Below, piece after piece: positions 17,292-25,499 of a DNA stretch of 64,000 bases. The notes under the pieces are model-generated. The model searched no databases, was not told the origin of the DNA, and worked only from the letters and a program-made list of their open reading frames with translations. The stretch is taken from contig DIVF01000024.1 of the NCBI GenBank assembly GCA_002423285.1, positions 1 through 64,000 of the forward strand. The letters run 5' to 3'. Made by a program: the position numbers and the translations under genes. How positions within the stretch are numbered: the stretch's first letter is position 1; every line of letters starts with the position of its first letter. The stretch is from Micavibrio sp. UBA6139. Its GTDB lineage: Bacteria; Pseudomonadota; Alphaproteobacteria; Micavibrionales; Micavibrionaceae.

Positions 17292-18338
17292 TTAGCTCGC
17301 GCCGAATACGTTGTTAATTTGCTGCGTCACGCGCACGAAAGTTGTGCGTTTTGACAGCTCTTTCAGGGTTTTTGCCCCGACATAAGTACAGGCCGAACGA
17401 ATTCCGCCTAAAATGTCCTGCAACGTGCCAGATAATTCACCACGGTATGGAATTTTGACCGTCTTGCCTTCGCTGGCACGGTATTCAGCAACGCCGCCAG
17501 AATGTTTGTGCATGGCTGTGTTGCTGCTCATCCCGTAGAAGGTTACGAATTTTTGACCGTTCTCTTCGACGATTTCGGCTTCGCATTCATCATGCCCGGC
17601 AAGCATTCCGCCCAGCATCACGAAATCAGAACCCGCACCGAATGCCTTGGACAGATCGCCCGGAACAGTGCAACCACCATCCGCACAAACCAGACCACCC
17701 AAACCATGCGCCGCATCAGCACATTCGATAATGGCAGAAAGTTGCGGGTACCCAACACCGGTCATTTTGCGTGTTGTGCAAACACTGCCTGGGCCAATCC
17801 CGACCTTGACCACATCGGCCCCGGCCAGAATAAGTTCTTCGGTCATCTCACCAGTCACGACATTGCCCGCCATGATGGTAACGTTTGGCATACGGTCACG
17901 CATTTTTTTCACGAACAGGGCGAAAGGTTCACTGTAACCATTGGCCACATCAATGCATATTTTATTAAGGTTTTTAGCAGCAGAAGATTTCAGGAAAGCA
18001 TTCAGCTTCTCTTCATCCTTTTCCGACACCCCCATGCTGAACCATGCGTTTTCACGCGCATCTGATTCATAAAACGCAACCAATTGTTCAAGCGTGTAGT
18101 GCTTGTGTAACGCTGCGCTCAGGCCATCGCCCTGTTTTAAAAACGAACGCGCCATGGCCATTGTACCAACACCGTCCATATTCGCGGCGATGATCGGCAC
18201 ACCAGCATATTTATGGCCGCTCCATTTAAAGGAATATTGCCGACTGATATCGACTTCCTTGCGGCTGGAAAGGGTGGAGCGTTTAGGACGGATCAAAACG
18301 TCTTTGAAGTCCAATTTAATGTCTTGTTCGATGCGCAT
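17292..18338 (-). CDS. guaC: GMP reductase
   Basis: A 348-residue NADPH-dependent enzyme converting GMP to IMP in purine salvage. Evidence: start block IEQDIKLDFKDVLIRPKRST, the catalytic-cysteine loop GIGPGSVCTTRKMTGVGYPQ, and DGGCTVPGD. There is no CBS-domain insertion, which separates it from IMP dehydrogenase. The length matches E. coli GuaC. The ATG at 18338 is preferred because the longer upstream reading overlaps the DUF1192 gene. Follows that small gene by 16 bases, likely one operon. Confidence 0.92.
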   Translation of the reverse strand: MRIEQDIKLDFKDVLIRPKRSTLSSRKEVDISRQYSFKWSGHKYAGVPIIAANMDGVGTMAMARSFLKQGDGLSAALHKHYTLEQLVAFYESDARENAWFSMGVSEKDEEKLNAFLKSSAAKNLNKICIDVANGYSEPFALFVKKMRDRMPNVTIMAGNVVTGEMTEELILAGADVVKVGIGPGSVCTTRKMTGVGYPQLSAIIECADAAHGLGGLVCADGGCTVPGDLSKAFGAGSDFVMLGGMLAGHDECEAEIVEENGQKFVTFYGMSSNTAMHKHSGGVAEYRASEGKTVKIPYRGELSGTLQDILGGIRSACTYVGAKTLKELSKRTTFVRVTQQINNVFGAS

Positions 18339-18354
18339 GAAAAAACTCTGATTG

Positions 18355-18537
18355 TCAGGATTTAAAGGCAGCAGCCGCGCGGTCGCGGATGGCTTTCTTT
18401 TTGATGATTTCTTTCTCGGTCCGCTCAATTTCAGCCCGAAGCTCAACGATATAAGCCTCCAGCTCAGCTACACCTAAGTTTTCCAGATTCTTCTGGGCTG
18501 GTGCTTTTTTCTGGGGTTCAAGATCGTCATTGAACAT
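18355..18537 (-). CDS. DUF1192-family small protein
   Basis: A 60-residue acidic-then-basic protein matching the alphaproteobacterial DUF1192 family: an N-terminal FNDDLEPQKK, the LxxLGVAELEAYIVELRAEIERTE coiled-coil helix, and a basic KKKAIRDRAAAAF end. Function unknown. Its 5' end lies 52 bases from the divergent quinone oxidoreductase start. Confidence 0.82.
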   Translation of the reverse strand: MFNDDLEPQKKAPAQKNLENLGVAELEAYIVELRAEIERTEKEIIKKKAIRDRAAAAFKS

Positions 18538-18589
18538 GGTGTCAAATCCGGCTGTTGTCGGGGTCGGGAAAGCGCCCTACATTATGCGG

Positions 18590-19546
18590 ATGACACAGCA
18601 AATGCAAGCAATCGAGATTATCCCGCCCGGCCTGTTAACCATGGCCCAACGCCCTGTTCCAATTGCGAAATCTGGCGAAATCCTGATCCGCGTGGCCGCA
18701 GCGGGGGTGAATCGACCCGACCTTTTGCAGCGAATTGGCAAATACCCGCCCCCGCCGGGCATTACCGACATTCCGGGGCTGGAAGTCGCCGGGGTTGATG
18801 TGGTCACCGGAAACCGGGTTTGCGCCCTGTTGGCCGGGGGTGGATATGCGGAATATGCCGTGGCCCCTGTCGGGCAATGCCTGTCCATTCCACCGAATTT
18901 AAGCATGGTCGAAGCCGCCGCTTTGCCCGAAACGGTCTTCACCGTTTGGAATAATGTTTTTGTGCGCGGAAAATTACAACCCGGCGAAACATTACTGGTC
19001 CATGGCGGATCATCAGGCATTGGCACCATCGCCATCCAAATGGCAAAGGCCCTTGGCGCGCGGGTCATTATCACCGCAGGCAGCGATGAAAAATGCGCGG
19101 CATGTTTAGCATTGGGTGCTGATCTGGTCATCAATTACAAAACCCATGACTTCGTTGCTGAAATCGCACGCGAAGGCGGCGTTGATATCATCCTTGATAT
19201 GGTTGGCGGTGATTATGTGCCGCGCAATCTGGAATGTTTAAAGCTGGATGGCCGCCATGTCAGCATCGCATCCCTGAACGGATCAAAGGTGAATGTTGAT
19301 ATTCGCACCATCATGCAAAAACGCATCATCATGACCGGGTCCACCTTGCGCCCCCGCCCCTTACACGAAAAGGAAATGCTGACCCGCGGGATTGAGGAAC
19401 ATATCTGGCCCCATATTGCCCGTGGCACCATCAAACCACTGGTCCACACCACCTTTCCACTGGCCGAGGCGCAAAAGGCCCATGACTTACTGGAATCCGG
19501 CGATCTGGCCGGAAAAATCGTCCTAACCACCGATTTCACCGAATAA
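18590..19546 (+). CDS. NAD(P)H:quinone oxidoreductase, PIG3/QOR-type
   Basis: A 318-residue zinc-free medium-chain dehydrogenase. The N-terminal domain has AGVNRPDLLQRIGKYPPPPG, the family hallmark of the PIG3 branch. The nucleotide-binding motif is VHGGSSGIGTIAIQMAK. The C-terminal part ends HDLLESGDLAGKIVL. The ATG at 18590 is preferred; the one at 18584 and the longer 18530 frame are also possible, the latter overlapping the divergent DUF1192 gene. Likely reduces quinones or enones in detoxification. Confidence 0.87.
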   Translation: MTQQMQAIEIIPPGLLTMAQRPVPIAKSGEILIRVAAAGVNRPDLLQRIGKYPPPPGITDIPGLEVAGVDVVTGNRVCALLAGGGYAEYAVAPVGQCLSIPPNLSMVEAAALPETVFTVWNNVFVRGKLQPGETLLVHGGSSGIGTIAIQMAKALGARVIITAGSDEKCAACLALGADLVINYKTHDFVAEIAREGGVDIILDMVGGDYVPRNLECLKLDGRHVSIASLNGSKVNVDIRTIMQKRIIMTGSTLRPRPLHEKEMLTRGIEEHIWPHIARGTIKPLVHTTFPLAEAQKAHDLLESGDLAGKIVLTTDFTE

Positions 19547-19565
19547 AGACAAAAGAATAGGGTTT

Positions 19566-19598
19566 TTAAGGAGGAGTTGCCCCCTTAACCCCGTTATT
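19566..19598. repeat. Dispersed GC-rich palindrome, copy E (degenerate)
   Basis: AGGGTTTTTAAGGAGGAGTTG is followed by CCCCCTTAACCCC. The left arm carries mismatches against the consensus. Unlike most copies it lies between two genes of the same direction (quinone oxidoreductase and trcR). Confidence 0.65.
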
Positions 19599-19689
19599 TC
19601 TTACCTTTCAGGCCATATAGTTCTGGCGGAACGCCCGTGAAGTGATTATATTCCTGTTATTCCCGGCAATTTGAATAGCGTCGAGAGTG

Positions 19690-19712
19690 GGCCTCCTGAA
19701 ACAGGGAGGCAG
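19690..19712 (+). promoter_or_regulatory. 5' leader hairpin upstream of trcR
   Basis: GCCTCC and GGGAGGC pair around a short TGAAACA loop, 40 bases before the trcR start. It could be a leader stem or an attenuator-like structure. The ribosome site AGGAG (19741-19745) lies downstream and is free of it. Confidence 0.35.
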
Positions 19713-19751
19713 CACGCAACAGAGTTTTATCGTTCCTCAAAGGAGTATGAC

Positions 19752-20453
19752 ATGGCTGAAAAAGGTGTAATTTCCGGTTTGCTGATGCCAAAGGCAACCG
19801 CAGTATGGTTGGTGGAAAACACCGCCCTGACATTTTCGCAGATTGGTGATTTCACCGGCCTGCACGAAATCGAAGTGCAAGCATTGGCTGATGAAGAAGT
19901 AGGCCGTGGCATTGTTGGCCGTGACCCGGTTGAAAACAACGAAATCACCCGTGCCGAACTGGACAAGGCGATTGCCGATTCATCTTATAAAATGAAACTG
20001 GCCAAGAACGACCTGCCAACGATCAAAATTCGTGCGAAAGGTCCACGCTATACACCCGTATCCAAACGCGCTGATAAGCCAGATGCGATTGCCTATATCC
20101 TGAAACACCACCCGGAAATCAGCGACGCGCAAATTTGCCGTCTGGTTGGCACAACCAAACCAACAATTGATTCCGTTCGTACCCGTTCACACCCGAACAC
20201 ACCAAATTTGCGTCCGCGCCATCCGGTTGATCTGGGCATGTGCACCTACGCAGAGATGGAAGCCGCAATCCATAAAGGCCTGCGCGCCGCAGGGAAAAAC
20301 CCGGATGAAATCCAGGCCCAACGCAGCAAAGCCTTTGAAAACATGGAACGTGAAGACGAACCAACAACCGCCGCAGCAAAGGCAGGCCCAACACAAGCCT
20401 TTGACTTCAGCAACTTCCTCGGTAAATCCATTACCGGTGGTAACAACGAATAA
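19752..20453 (+). CDS. trcR: Cell-cycle transcriptional regulator TrcR (DUF1013)
   Basis: A 233-residue protein of the alphaproteobacterial DUF1013 family, named TrcR for its role in cell-cycle transcription. Visible conserved blocks: LMPKATAVWLVENTALTFSQ, IGDFTGLHEIEVQALADEEVGRG, and the second HTH-like region DAQICRLVGTTKPTIDSVR. It ends in a low-complexity tail and FDFSNFLGKSITG. The ATG at 19752 follows AGGAG by six bases. It probably recruits RNA polymerase at cell-cycle promoters. The strong terminator directly after suggests a single-gene transcript. Confidence 0.88.
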   Translation: MAEKGVISGLLMPKATAVWLVENTALTFSQIGDFTGLHEIEVQALADEEVGRGIVGRDPVENNEITRAELDKAIADSSYKMKLAKNDLPTIKIRAKGPRYTPVSKRADKPDAIAYILKHHPEISDAQICRLVGTTKPTIDSVRTRSHPNTPNLRPRHPVDLGMCTYAEMEAAIHKGLRAAGKNPDEIQAQRSKAFENMEREDEPTTAAAKAGPTQAFDFSNFLGKSITGGNNE

Positions 20454-20487
20454 TCATCAGGCTTTATCCGCCTGTTAGAATAAAATA

Positions 20488-20512
20488 GCGGCCCCGGAAA
20501 AACCGGGGCCGC
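20488..20512 (+). terminator. Intrinsic terminator after trcR
   Basis: Perfect ten-base arms GCGGCCCCGG / CCGGGGCCGC, loop AAAAA, followed by CTTTTCTT on the plus strand. Confidence 0.85.
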
Positions 20513-20551
20513 CTTTTCTTGACAAGGAGCGTTGTCAGGAAGACCTCTTTA

Positions 20552-20740
20552 TCACGATGCCTGTTGCATCGTTACAATCTCTTCTTTAATTTTCAGCTTT
20601 TCGAGTTTCAACCGCCTTAAATCCAGCGGGTCCGTAGCCGGCAACTTCGTTTCCTGATCAATTGTCCGCGACAATTCCGCGTGACGTTGTCTGAGCGATT
20701 CCAGACGGTTCGAAGCAGCGCCTTGACCACGAGAGATCAT
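20552..20740 (-). CDS. DUF465/YdcH-family small protein
   Basis: A 62-residue helical protein with the family's signature: RLESLRQRHAELSRTIDQE, then PATDPLDLRRLKLEKLKIKEEI. Predicted antiparallel coiled-coil hairpin. Function unknown. The start is chosen from the family length. Confidence 0.8.
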   Translation of the reverse strand: MISRGQGAASNRLESLRQRHAELSRTIDQETKLPATDPLDLRRLKLEKLKIKEEIVTMQQAS

Positions 20741-20898
20741 TGATTATTCTCCATTCTTCGTTTTACAGGATTTATGTCTAGTTTTTAGTGTGACACGGCC
20801 CTTGTTAAGAAGGCCCTAAAGAAACCTATACTTCCCTCCGAAAAAACAACCACCCTCCTAAAAAAATTAACTGCCCAAAGGCACCCCCTCAAAAAAAA

Positions 20899-20920
20899 TC
20901 AACCGCCCTAAGGCGGTTGA
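20899..20920 (-). terminator. Orphan minus-strand intrinsic terminator
   Basis: Perfect nine-base arms TCAACCGCC / GGCGGTTGA, loop CTAA. On the minus strand the stem is followed by eight T. No protein gene lies immediately upstream on that strand, so it may end a small RNA. Confidence 0.7.
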
Positions 20921-21060
20921 ATAGGTGTTGTGTGTGAGGAGGAACGACTAATTCCCTACTCTTATGCTAACCTGATGGTGGTTAAGGTCCGTTAAACATT
21001 CCATAAAATTTGATCTATTTCGTAAAACTGCAATTTTCGCCAGTAAAACAGCATTTTAGA
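20921..21060 (-). ncRNA. Candidate small RNA ending at the orphan terminator
   Basis: Inferred only from the terminator at 20899-20920 and the absence of a coding frame upstream. The 5' end is unknown. A promoter would have to lie left of the poly-G tract on the minus strand, and none is certain. The dehydrogenase terminator at 21135-21155 makes read-through from that gene unlikely. Confidence 0.25.
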
Positions 21061-21082
21061 AAGTAAGGGGGGGGGGGTAGTT

Positions 21083-21106
21083 TGAAAGGGGCAACCGCCC
21101 CCTTCA
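21083..21106. repeat. Dispersed GC-rich palindrome, copy F
   Basis: TGAAAGGGGCA pairs with GCCCCCTTCA around ACC/C, and CCCCGTATAGCTTTTT follows. It is preceded by the eleven-G run. Confidence 0.65.
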
Positions 21107-21134
21107 CCCCGTATAGCTTTTTCAAATAAAAAAA

Positions 21135-21155
21135 CGCCGGGAACTTATCCCGGCG
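21135..21155 (-). terminator. Intrinsic terminator of the aldehyde dehydrogenase gene
   Basis: Eight-base arms CGCCGGGA / TCCCGGCG, loop ACTTA, followed on the minus strand by a run of seven T. Confidence 0.85.
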
Positions 21156-21179
21156 CTCTTTCGTTTTTAAATTGGGATA

Positions 21180-22733
21180 TTACAGGTCGAAAACGACACC
21201 CTGCGCCAGTGGCAAGGCTGCGGAGTAGTTCACGGTTTGCGTCTGGCGGCGCATATAGGTGCGCCAGGAATCAGAACCGCTTTCACGTCCGCCACCGGTT
21301 TCTTTTTCACCGCCGAATGCCCCGCCAATTTCTGCACCGCTTGGGCCGATATTGACGTTGGCGATTCCGCAATCACTGCCCGATGAGGACAGGAACATTT
21401 CGGCTTCGCGCATGTTCATGGTGAAAATGCACGATGACAGACCTTGCGGAACATCGTTTTGCAGTTCAACCGCTTCATCGAAATCGCTGTAGCTGAGGAT
21501 ATATAAAATCGGTGCGAAGGTTTCGTGCTTGACGATATCGCTTTGCATTGGCATCGATACCAAAGCCGGGCGAACGTAATAACCTTCGCCCAGACCCGCA
21601 TCACTGACGCGCTCACCACCGACCAATACTTTACCGCCCTGTTTTTGCGCCTGATCCAAGGCGTGCTGCATCGAATCATAAGCAGCCTTATCAATCAGCG
21701 GCCCGACAAGGGTTTTGGAATCGAGGGGGTTGCCAACGCGGATGGCCTGATAGGCCTTGGTCAGGGCAGCAACCAGCTTTTCCTGAACGGATTTATGAAC
21801 GATCAAACGGCGCAAACTTGTGCAACGTTGACCAGCGGTGCCCACGGCCCCAAACAGAATGGCCCGAACGGCCATGTCCATATCGGCGCTGTCAGTGACG
21901 ATCATCGCGTTATTTCCACCCAGTTCCAGCAAGGAACGGCCGAGACGCTTGGCAACAACTTCGTTAACCGCACGGCCCATCGGGCCGCTGCCTGTGGCAC
22001 TGATAAGTGGCACATTTGTGTTGGCGACAAGAGCCTCGCCAATATCGCGCCCACCAATGATCACCTGTGACAAATCATCCGGAATGGCATGACCCGCCGC
22101 GCGGAAGCGTTCAACGGCGCGGTCCAGAATCGCTTGGCAGGCCAGTGCGACAAGCGGTGTTTTTTCAGATGGCTTCCAGATTACTGGATCACCGCAGACA
22201 AAAGCCAGTGCCGCGTTCCAGCACCAAACCGCCACAGGGAAGTTAAAGGCACTGATCACACCGACGGTGCCCAGTGGTTGCCAGACTTCACGCATATGGT
22301 GGCCGGGGCGTTCCGATTGAATGGTCAGGCCGTAAAGCTGGCGCGACAGACCAACGGCGAAATCGCAGATGTCGATCATTTCCTGCACTTCACCCAAGCC
22401 TTCGCTCAGGATCTTGCCGTTTTCCAGCGTGACCAAGCGGCCCAGATCAGCCTTTGACGCTCGCAGCTCTTCACCCAGCAGGCGCACGAATTCACCGCGC
22501 ACAGGGGCCGGAACAACGCGCCATGTCGTGAAGGCGCGGGATGCCTTCTCGACAGCCGCATTCACATCAGAAACCTTGTCTTGCTTAACCTGACCCAGCA
22601 ACGCGCCATCAATTGGCGAGCGGATGATCAGATCACCACCGGTGATGTCACGTTCGGATACGCCCAATGACAGAAGAATTTCTTTTGCGTTCATTTCATG
22701 ATCCTTATTCAGTACGCGCACAGTTTCACCCAT
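21180..22733 (-). CDS. Aldehyde dehydrogenase, ALDH7 family
   Basis: A 517-residue NAD-dependent dehydrogenase of the ALDH7/antiquitin family. Members oxidise alpha-aminoadipic semialdehyde in lysine catabolism, or piperideine-6-carboxylate. The catalytic Cys is in GTAGQRCTSLRR and the general base Glu in LLELGGNNAM. Also visible: SAFNFPVAVWCWN and WKPSEKTPL. The ATG at 22733 has a strong GGGGAGG site; the ATG at 22694 with AAGGA gives an alternative 504-residue form. No other lysine-degradation gene adjoins it. Confidence 0.87.
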   Translation of the reverse strand: MGETVRVLNKDHEMNAKEILLSLGVSERDITGGDLIIRSPIDGALLGQVKQDKVSDVNAAVEKASRAFTTWRVVPAPVRGEFVRLLGEELRASKADLGRLVTLENGKILSEGLGEVQEMIDICDFAVGLSRQLYGLTIQSERPGHHMREVWQPLGTVGVISAFNFPVAVWCWNAALAFVCGDPVIWKPSEKTPLVALACQAILDRAVERFRAAGHAIPDDLSQVIIGGRDIGEALVANTNVPLISATGSGPMGRAVNEVVAKRLGRSLLELGGNNAMIVTDSADMDMAVRAILFGAVGTAGQRCTSLRRLIVHKSVQEKLVAALTKAYQAIRVGNPLDSKTLVGPLIDKAAYDSMQHALDQAQKQGGKVLVGGERVSDAGLGEGYYVRPALVSMPMQSDIVKHETFAPILYILSYSDFDEAVELQNDVPQGLSSCIFTMNMREAEMFLSSSGSDCGIANVNIGPSGAEIGGAFGGEKETGGGRESGSDSWRTYMRRQTQTVNYSAALPLAQGVVFDL

Positions 22734-22771
22734 GGCAGCCTCCCCTTTATTGATGATAATTATCGTTACGT

Positions 22772-24520
22772 TTATTCAGCCGGTTTTGCTTCTTCAGCCA
22801 TAACCGAAACGGTGTCCTGCTTCGCCGCTTCCGGCTTGACACGGCTTTCCGTCAACTGCCCGCGATGTTCCAGCAAAGCATAGGCAACAGTACACATATA
22901 GGTGTTGATCCGGCGATAATCACGGATGATATCCAGATGCATGCTGGATGTCGCAATCGTTTCCGGAATACCTTCACGCAAGCGTTCGATATGGTGCGTC
23001 ATGGCTTCTTGTTCAGCACGGCGCAAAATATCTTTCCCGTCGGTCATTTTCCGCGCAAGGCGCACATCACCGGACACGAACACGGTTTGGGCCAGACGAA
23101 CGCTTTCCAAAACCAGATTGTGAATATTTTCAATTTCCTTCAGGCCTTCCGGCGAGAAGCTGTTTTGCGCCATGGCCTTTTTCTCGGCCATCAGCATCAG
23201 GCTTTTATCGATAACATCGCCCGCATGTTCCAGATTGGTAGAGAAGGTCAGGATCTGGATATAGCGATGCCCATCTTCCGAGTCGAACGTGCTTTGCGAC
23301 AAACGCGCCATATAATTTTTGATCGATTTATAGATTTTATCGACGACGTTATCCTGTTCGCGGATTTTGTTCAGCAGCGATAGATTATTGGTACGAAACA
23401 CCTTGATAGTGTCTTCCAGCATCCGTTCAGTCAAATCCGCCATACGCAATGTTTCGCGTGAGGCAGAGGCCAGCGCAATGGTAGGTGTATCCATCGATTT
23501 GTTATCAAGGTAGCGCGGCATGCTGGGGTCGTCTTTGGCTTCTGGGTCTGGCAGTGCCCGGATCGCTAGTTTTTCAACCGTGCCAATAAAGGGCAGGAAC
23601 AATAAAGCCAGCACCACGTTAAACGCCGTGTGATAATTCACAATCATGCGGGCTGGATCAGGATCAATCAGCGCAATCATTTCAGCGGAGAATGTCAGCA
23701 AAGGCATTGCAATCAAAATACCGCAAAAACGCATCAGCAAATTGCCAACCGGAACGCGGCTGGCCGCAGGACCATCGCGTAAGGATGCAATCAGCGGCGC
23801 AATCGCACCACCAAGGTTCGCACCCAAAACCATCGCCAGCCCCAGATGGATCGGCAAAACGCCACTGGCCACAAACGACACCAGCAACAGAACAATCGCC
23901 AATGAAGAATGCGACACCCATGTCAGCAAGGCAGCAACACCAATGGCAAAAACTTCATCGGTGGCCAGCGCCTTCAAAATGATCGGTAGTGTTTCAGAAT
24001 CTTTAAGCGGTGCCGCAGCCGTTTTAATAAAGGTCAACGCAAACAGCATCATGCCAAGGCCCAGCAACACCGTGCCCAGATGTTCGCCGCGCCCCTTATC
24101 CTGGTTCACTGTAAAGACAATGTAACCGGTCAACATAACGAACGGGGCGACCCAACTAAAATCATGGGACAGCGCCTGTGCCACGATGGTCGTACCAATA
24201 TCGGCCCCCAGCATCACAGCCAGACCCGCGCCAATGGTCATTAACCCGCGCCCCACAAAGGACGCGATAATCATGGAGGTGGCCGTGCCGCTTTGTAAAA
24301 TTGCCGTAACGCCGATACCGGCCAGCAACGCCGTGAAACGGTTACTGGTGCTGCGCGAGATAATCTTTCTCAGCGATGCGCCAAAACCCCGCGTAACCCC
24401 CGTACGAACCATGCGCAGCCCCCAAAGAAGGAGGCACACACCGCCGATGATTGAAACAAGGACCTGACTGGGGGAAATGATACGGCTCCGGGCGCTGGTA
24501 AATACAAACAAACCAAACAA
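22772..24520 (-). CDS. Na/Pi-cotransporter family protein with PhoU-like domain
   Basis: A 582-residue membrane transporter of the NptA/YjbB type. The N-terminal 330 residues carry two inverted membrane repeats. The first QSGTATS motif is present (TAILQSGTATSMIIASF); the second reads THSSLAIVLL rather than the usual QSSSA-like form. The C-terminal 220 residues form the PhoU-like helical domain (LVLESVRLAQTVFVSG). It is likely to move phosphate with sodium, most often as an exporter. The downstream aldehyde dehydrogenase gene lies past a short gap on the same strand. Confidence 0.85.
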   Translation of the reverse strand: MFGLFVFTSARSRIISPSQVLVSIIGGVCLLLWGLRMVRTGVTRGFGASLRKIISRSTSNRFTALLAGIGVTAILQSGTATSMIIASFVGRGLMTIGAGLAVMLGADIGTTIVAQALSHDFSWVAPFVMLTGYIVFTVNQDKGRGEHLGTVLLGLGMMLFALTFIKTAAAPLKDSETLPIILKALATDEVFAIGVAALLTWVSHSSLAIVLLLVSFVASGVLPIHLGLAMVLGANLGGAIAPLIASLRDGPAASRVPVGNLLMRFCGILIAMPLLTFSAEMIALIDPDPARMIVNYHTAFNVVLALLFLPFIGTVEKLAIRALPDPEAKDDPSMPRYLDNKSMDTPTIALASASRETLRMADLTERMLEDTIKVFRTNNLSLLNKIREQDNVVDKIYKSIKNYMARLSQSTFDSEDGHRYIQILTFSTNLEHAGDVIDKSLMLMAEKKAMAQNSFSPEGLKEIENIHNLVLESVRLAQTVFVSGDVRLARKMTDGKDILRRAEQEAMTHHIERLREGIPETIATSSMHLDIIRDYRRINTYMCTVAYALLEHRGQLTESRVKPEAAKQDTVSVMAEEAKPAE

Positions 24521-24619
24521 CTAGTCTAGGACTGAAGGGATTCGCTTGCAAGGGGGAGGACTTCAAAACACTCTATAAAATGGGCAAAATGCGTGGTGCA
24601 ACGCGCAAGGGAGATGAAA

Positions 24620-25171
24620 TCAGAAACCCGAACCGGGTTGCTGTAGGTAGAGGATTTCTTCCGGCGTACTGGCCCGACCCAAGACCACGTTCCGGTGCGG
24701 GAAACGGCCAAAACGCTCAATCACATCCAGATGCCGCAGGGCATATTCATAGCCAATCGGATCATCCCCCTGCATCGTCGCGAACAAGGCCACGGAACGC
24801 TTCTGATCGTCCAGATTTTCGCTGTGCTCAAAGGGCAGATACAGGAAACGGCGGCGGATGGGGGTTAACATTTCATCAAACCCGCGTAAAAGCGCCCGTT
24901 TCGCCACAGATAGTGCTTTTTCATCGCTGGCAAAGGCCTGCGGGCTGTCGCGGAAAATATTGCGGGGAAACTGGTCCAGCGCGATACACAGCGCCAAGGC
25001 ACCATCAGCCTGATCCCACCAATGGTCGCACAGACCATCCCGCGCCATATTCACCGTGACCAGAAAACGGTCGCGGATAATCCGGTCGAAATCATCGTTT
25101 TTCTGGAACCACTGGGCGGGTTGGGTTTCTTCAAACCAAAAATGCAGGATGTCCTGTTTCGTATCGCGCAT
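24620..25171 (-). CDS. DUF924-family protein
   Basis: A 183-residue protein of the helical, TPR-like DUF924 family: ILHFWFEETQPAQWFQK near the start, the central ALDQFPRNIFRDSPQAFASD, then FLYLPFEHSENLDDQ and IERFGRFPHRNVVLGR near the end. All signature blocks are intact. Function unknown; it is widely conserved in alphaproteobacteria as a housekeeping gene. Confidence 0.88.
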   Translation of the reverse strand: MRDTKQDILHFWFEETQPAQWFQKNDDFDRIIRDRFLVTVNMARDGLCDHWWDQADGALALCIALDQFPRNIFRDSPQAFASDEKALSVAKRALLRGFDEMLTPIRRRFLYLPFEHSENLDDQKRSVALFATMQGDDPIGYEYALRHLDVIERFGRFPHRNVVLGRASTPEEILYLQQPGSGF

Positions 25172-25180
25172 GTTGGGATA

Positions 25181-25441
25181 CTAGTCTTTATGGCCGTACT
25201 TGTCCAAATATTGGCGTTCCAGCCGGCTGGCCATAAAGGACAGCACAGCAGCTGGCAAGAATGGCACCAAAATAATGGTTACAACAAACGGATTGGTCAG
25301 GGCGGACAGGAAACTGCCCTGAATATTTTGGAAATACAGAGCAATAAAGACCACGATCCCCCCGCACGCAAACACGAAGGCAAAAAATCTTAACAGTCGT
25401 GCTTTCAGCACGAGTTCGCGGGCTTTAGGGTCTATAGCAAT
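25181..25441 (-). CDS. Small two-helix membrane protein
   Basis: An 76-residue core (GTG start at 25411) has two hydrophobic helices, FFAFVFACGGIVVFIALYF and FVVTIILVPFLPAAVLSFM, and a basic C-terminus ERQYLDKYGHKD. The frame stays open for ten more codons upstream to an ATT (about 25441) preceded by CGGAG, which would add IAIDPKAREL. That extension reads like a natural N-terminus. Whether ATT or the internal GTG is used is unclear, so the coordinates here give the longer form. Family not recognised. Confidence 0.55.
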   Translation of the reverse strand: MAIDPKARELVLKARLLRFFAFVFACGGIVVFIALYFQNIQGSFLSALTNPFVVTIILVPFLPAAVLSFMASRLERQYLDKYGHKD

Positions 25442-25499
25442 TCTCCGTCACAATTACGTGTTCGCTACTATACTAAGTATATTAGCGAACCGTAATTAA

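Larger units (their letters stand above)
20741..21179. other. Intergenic region with terminators and possible small RNA
   Basis: The 439-base gap between the DUF465 gene and the aldehyde dehydrogenase end holds no convincing protein gene. It contains a minus-strand terminator (20899-20920), a run of eleven G (21067-21077), palindrome copy F and the dehydrogenase terminator (21135-21155). Repeated A-rich and C-rich blocks lie at 20820-20895. Confidence 0.55.
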
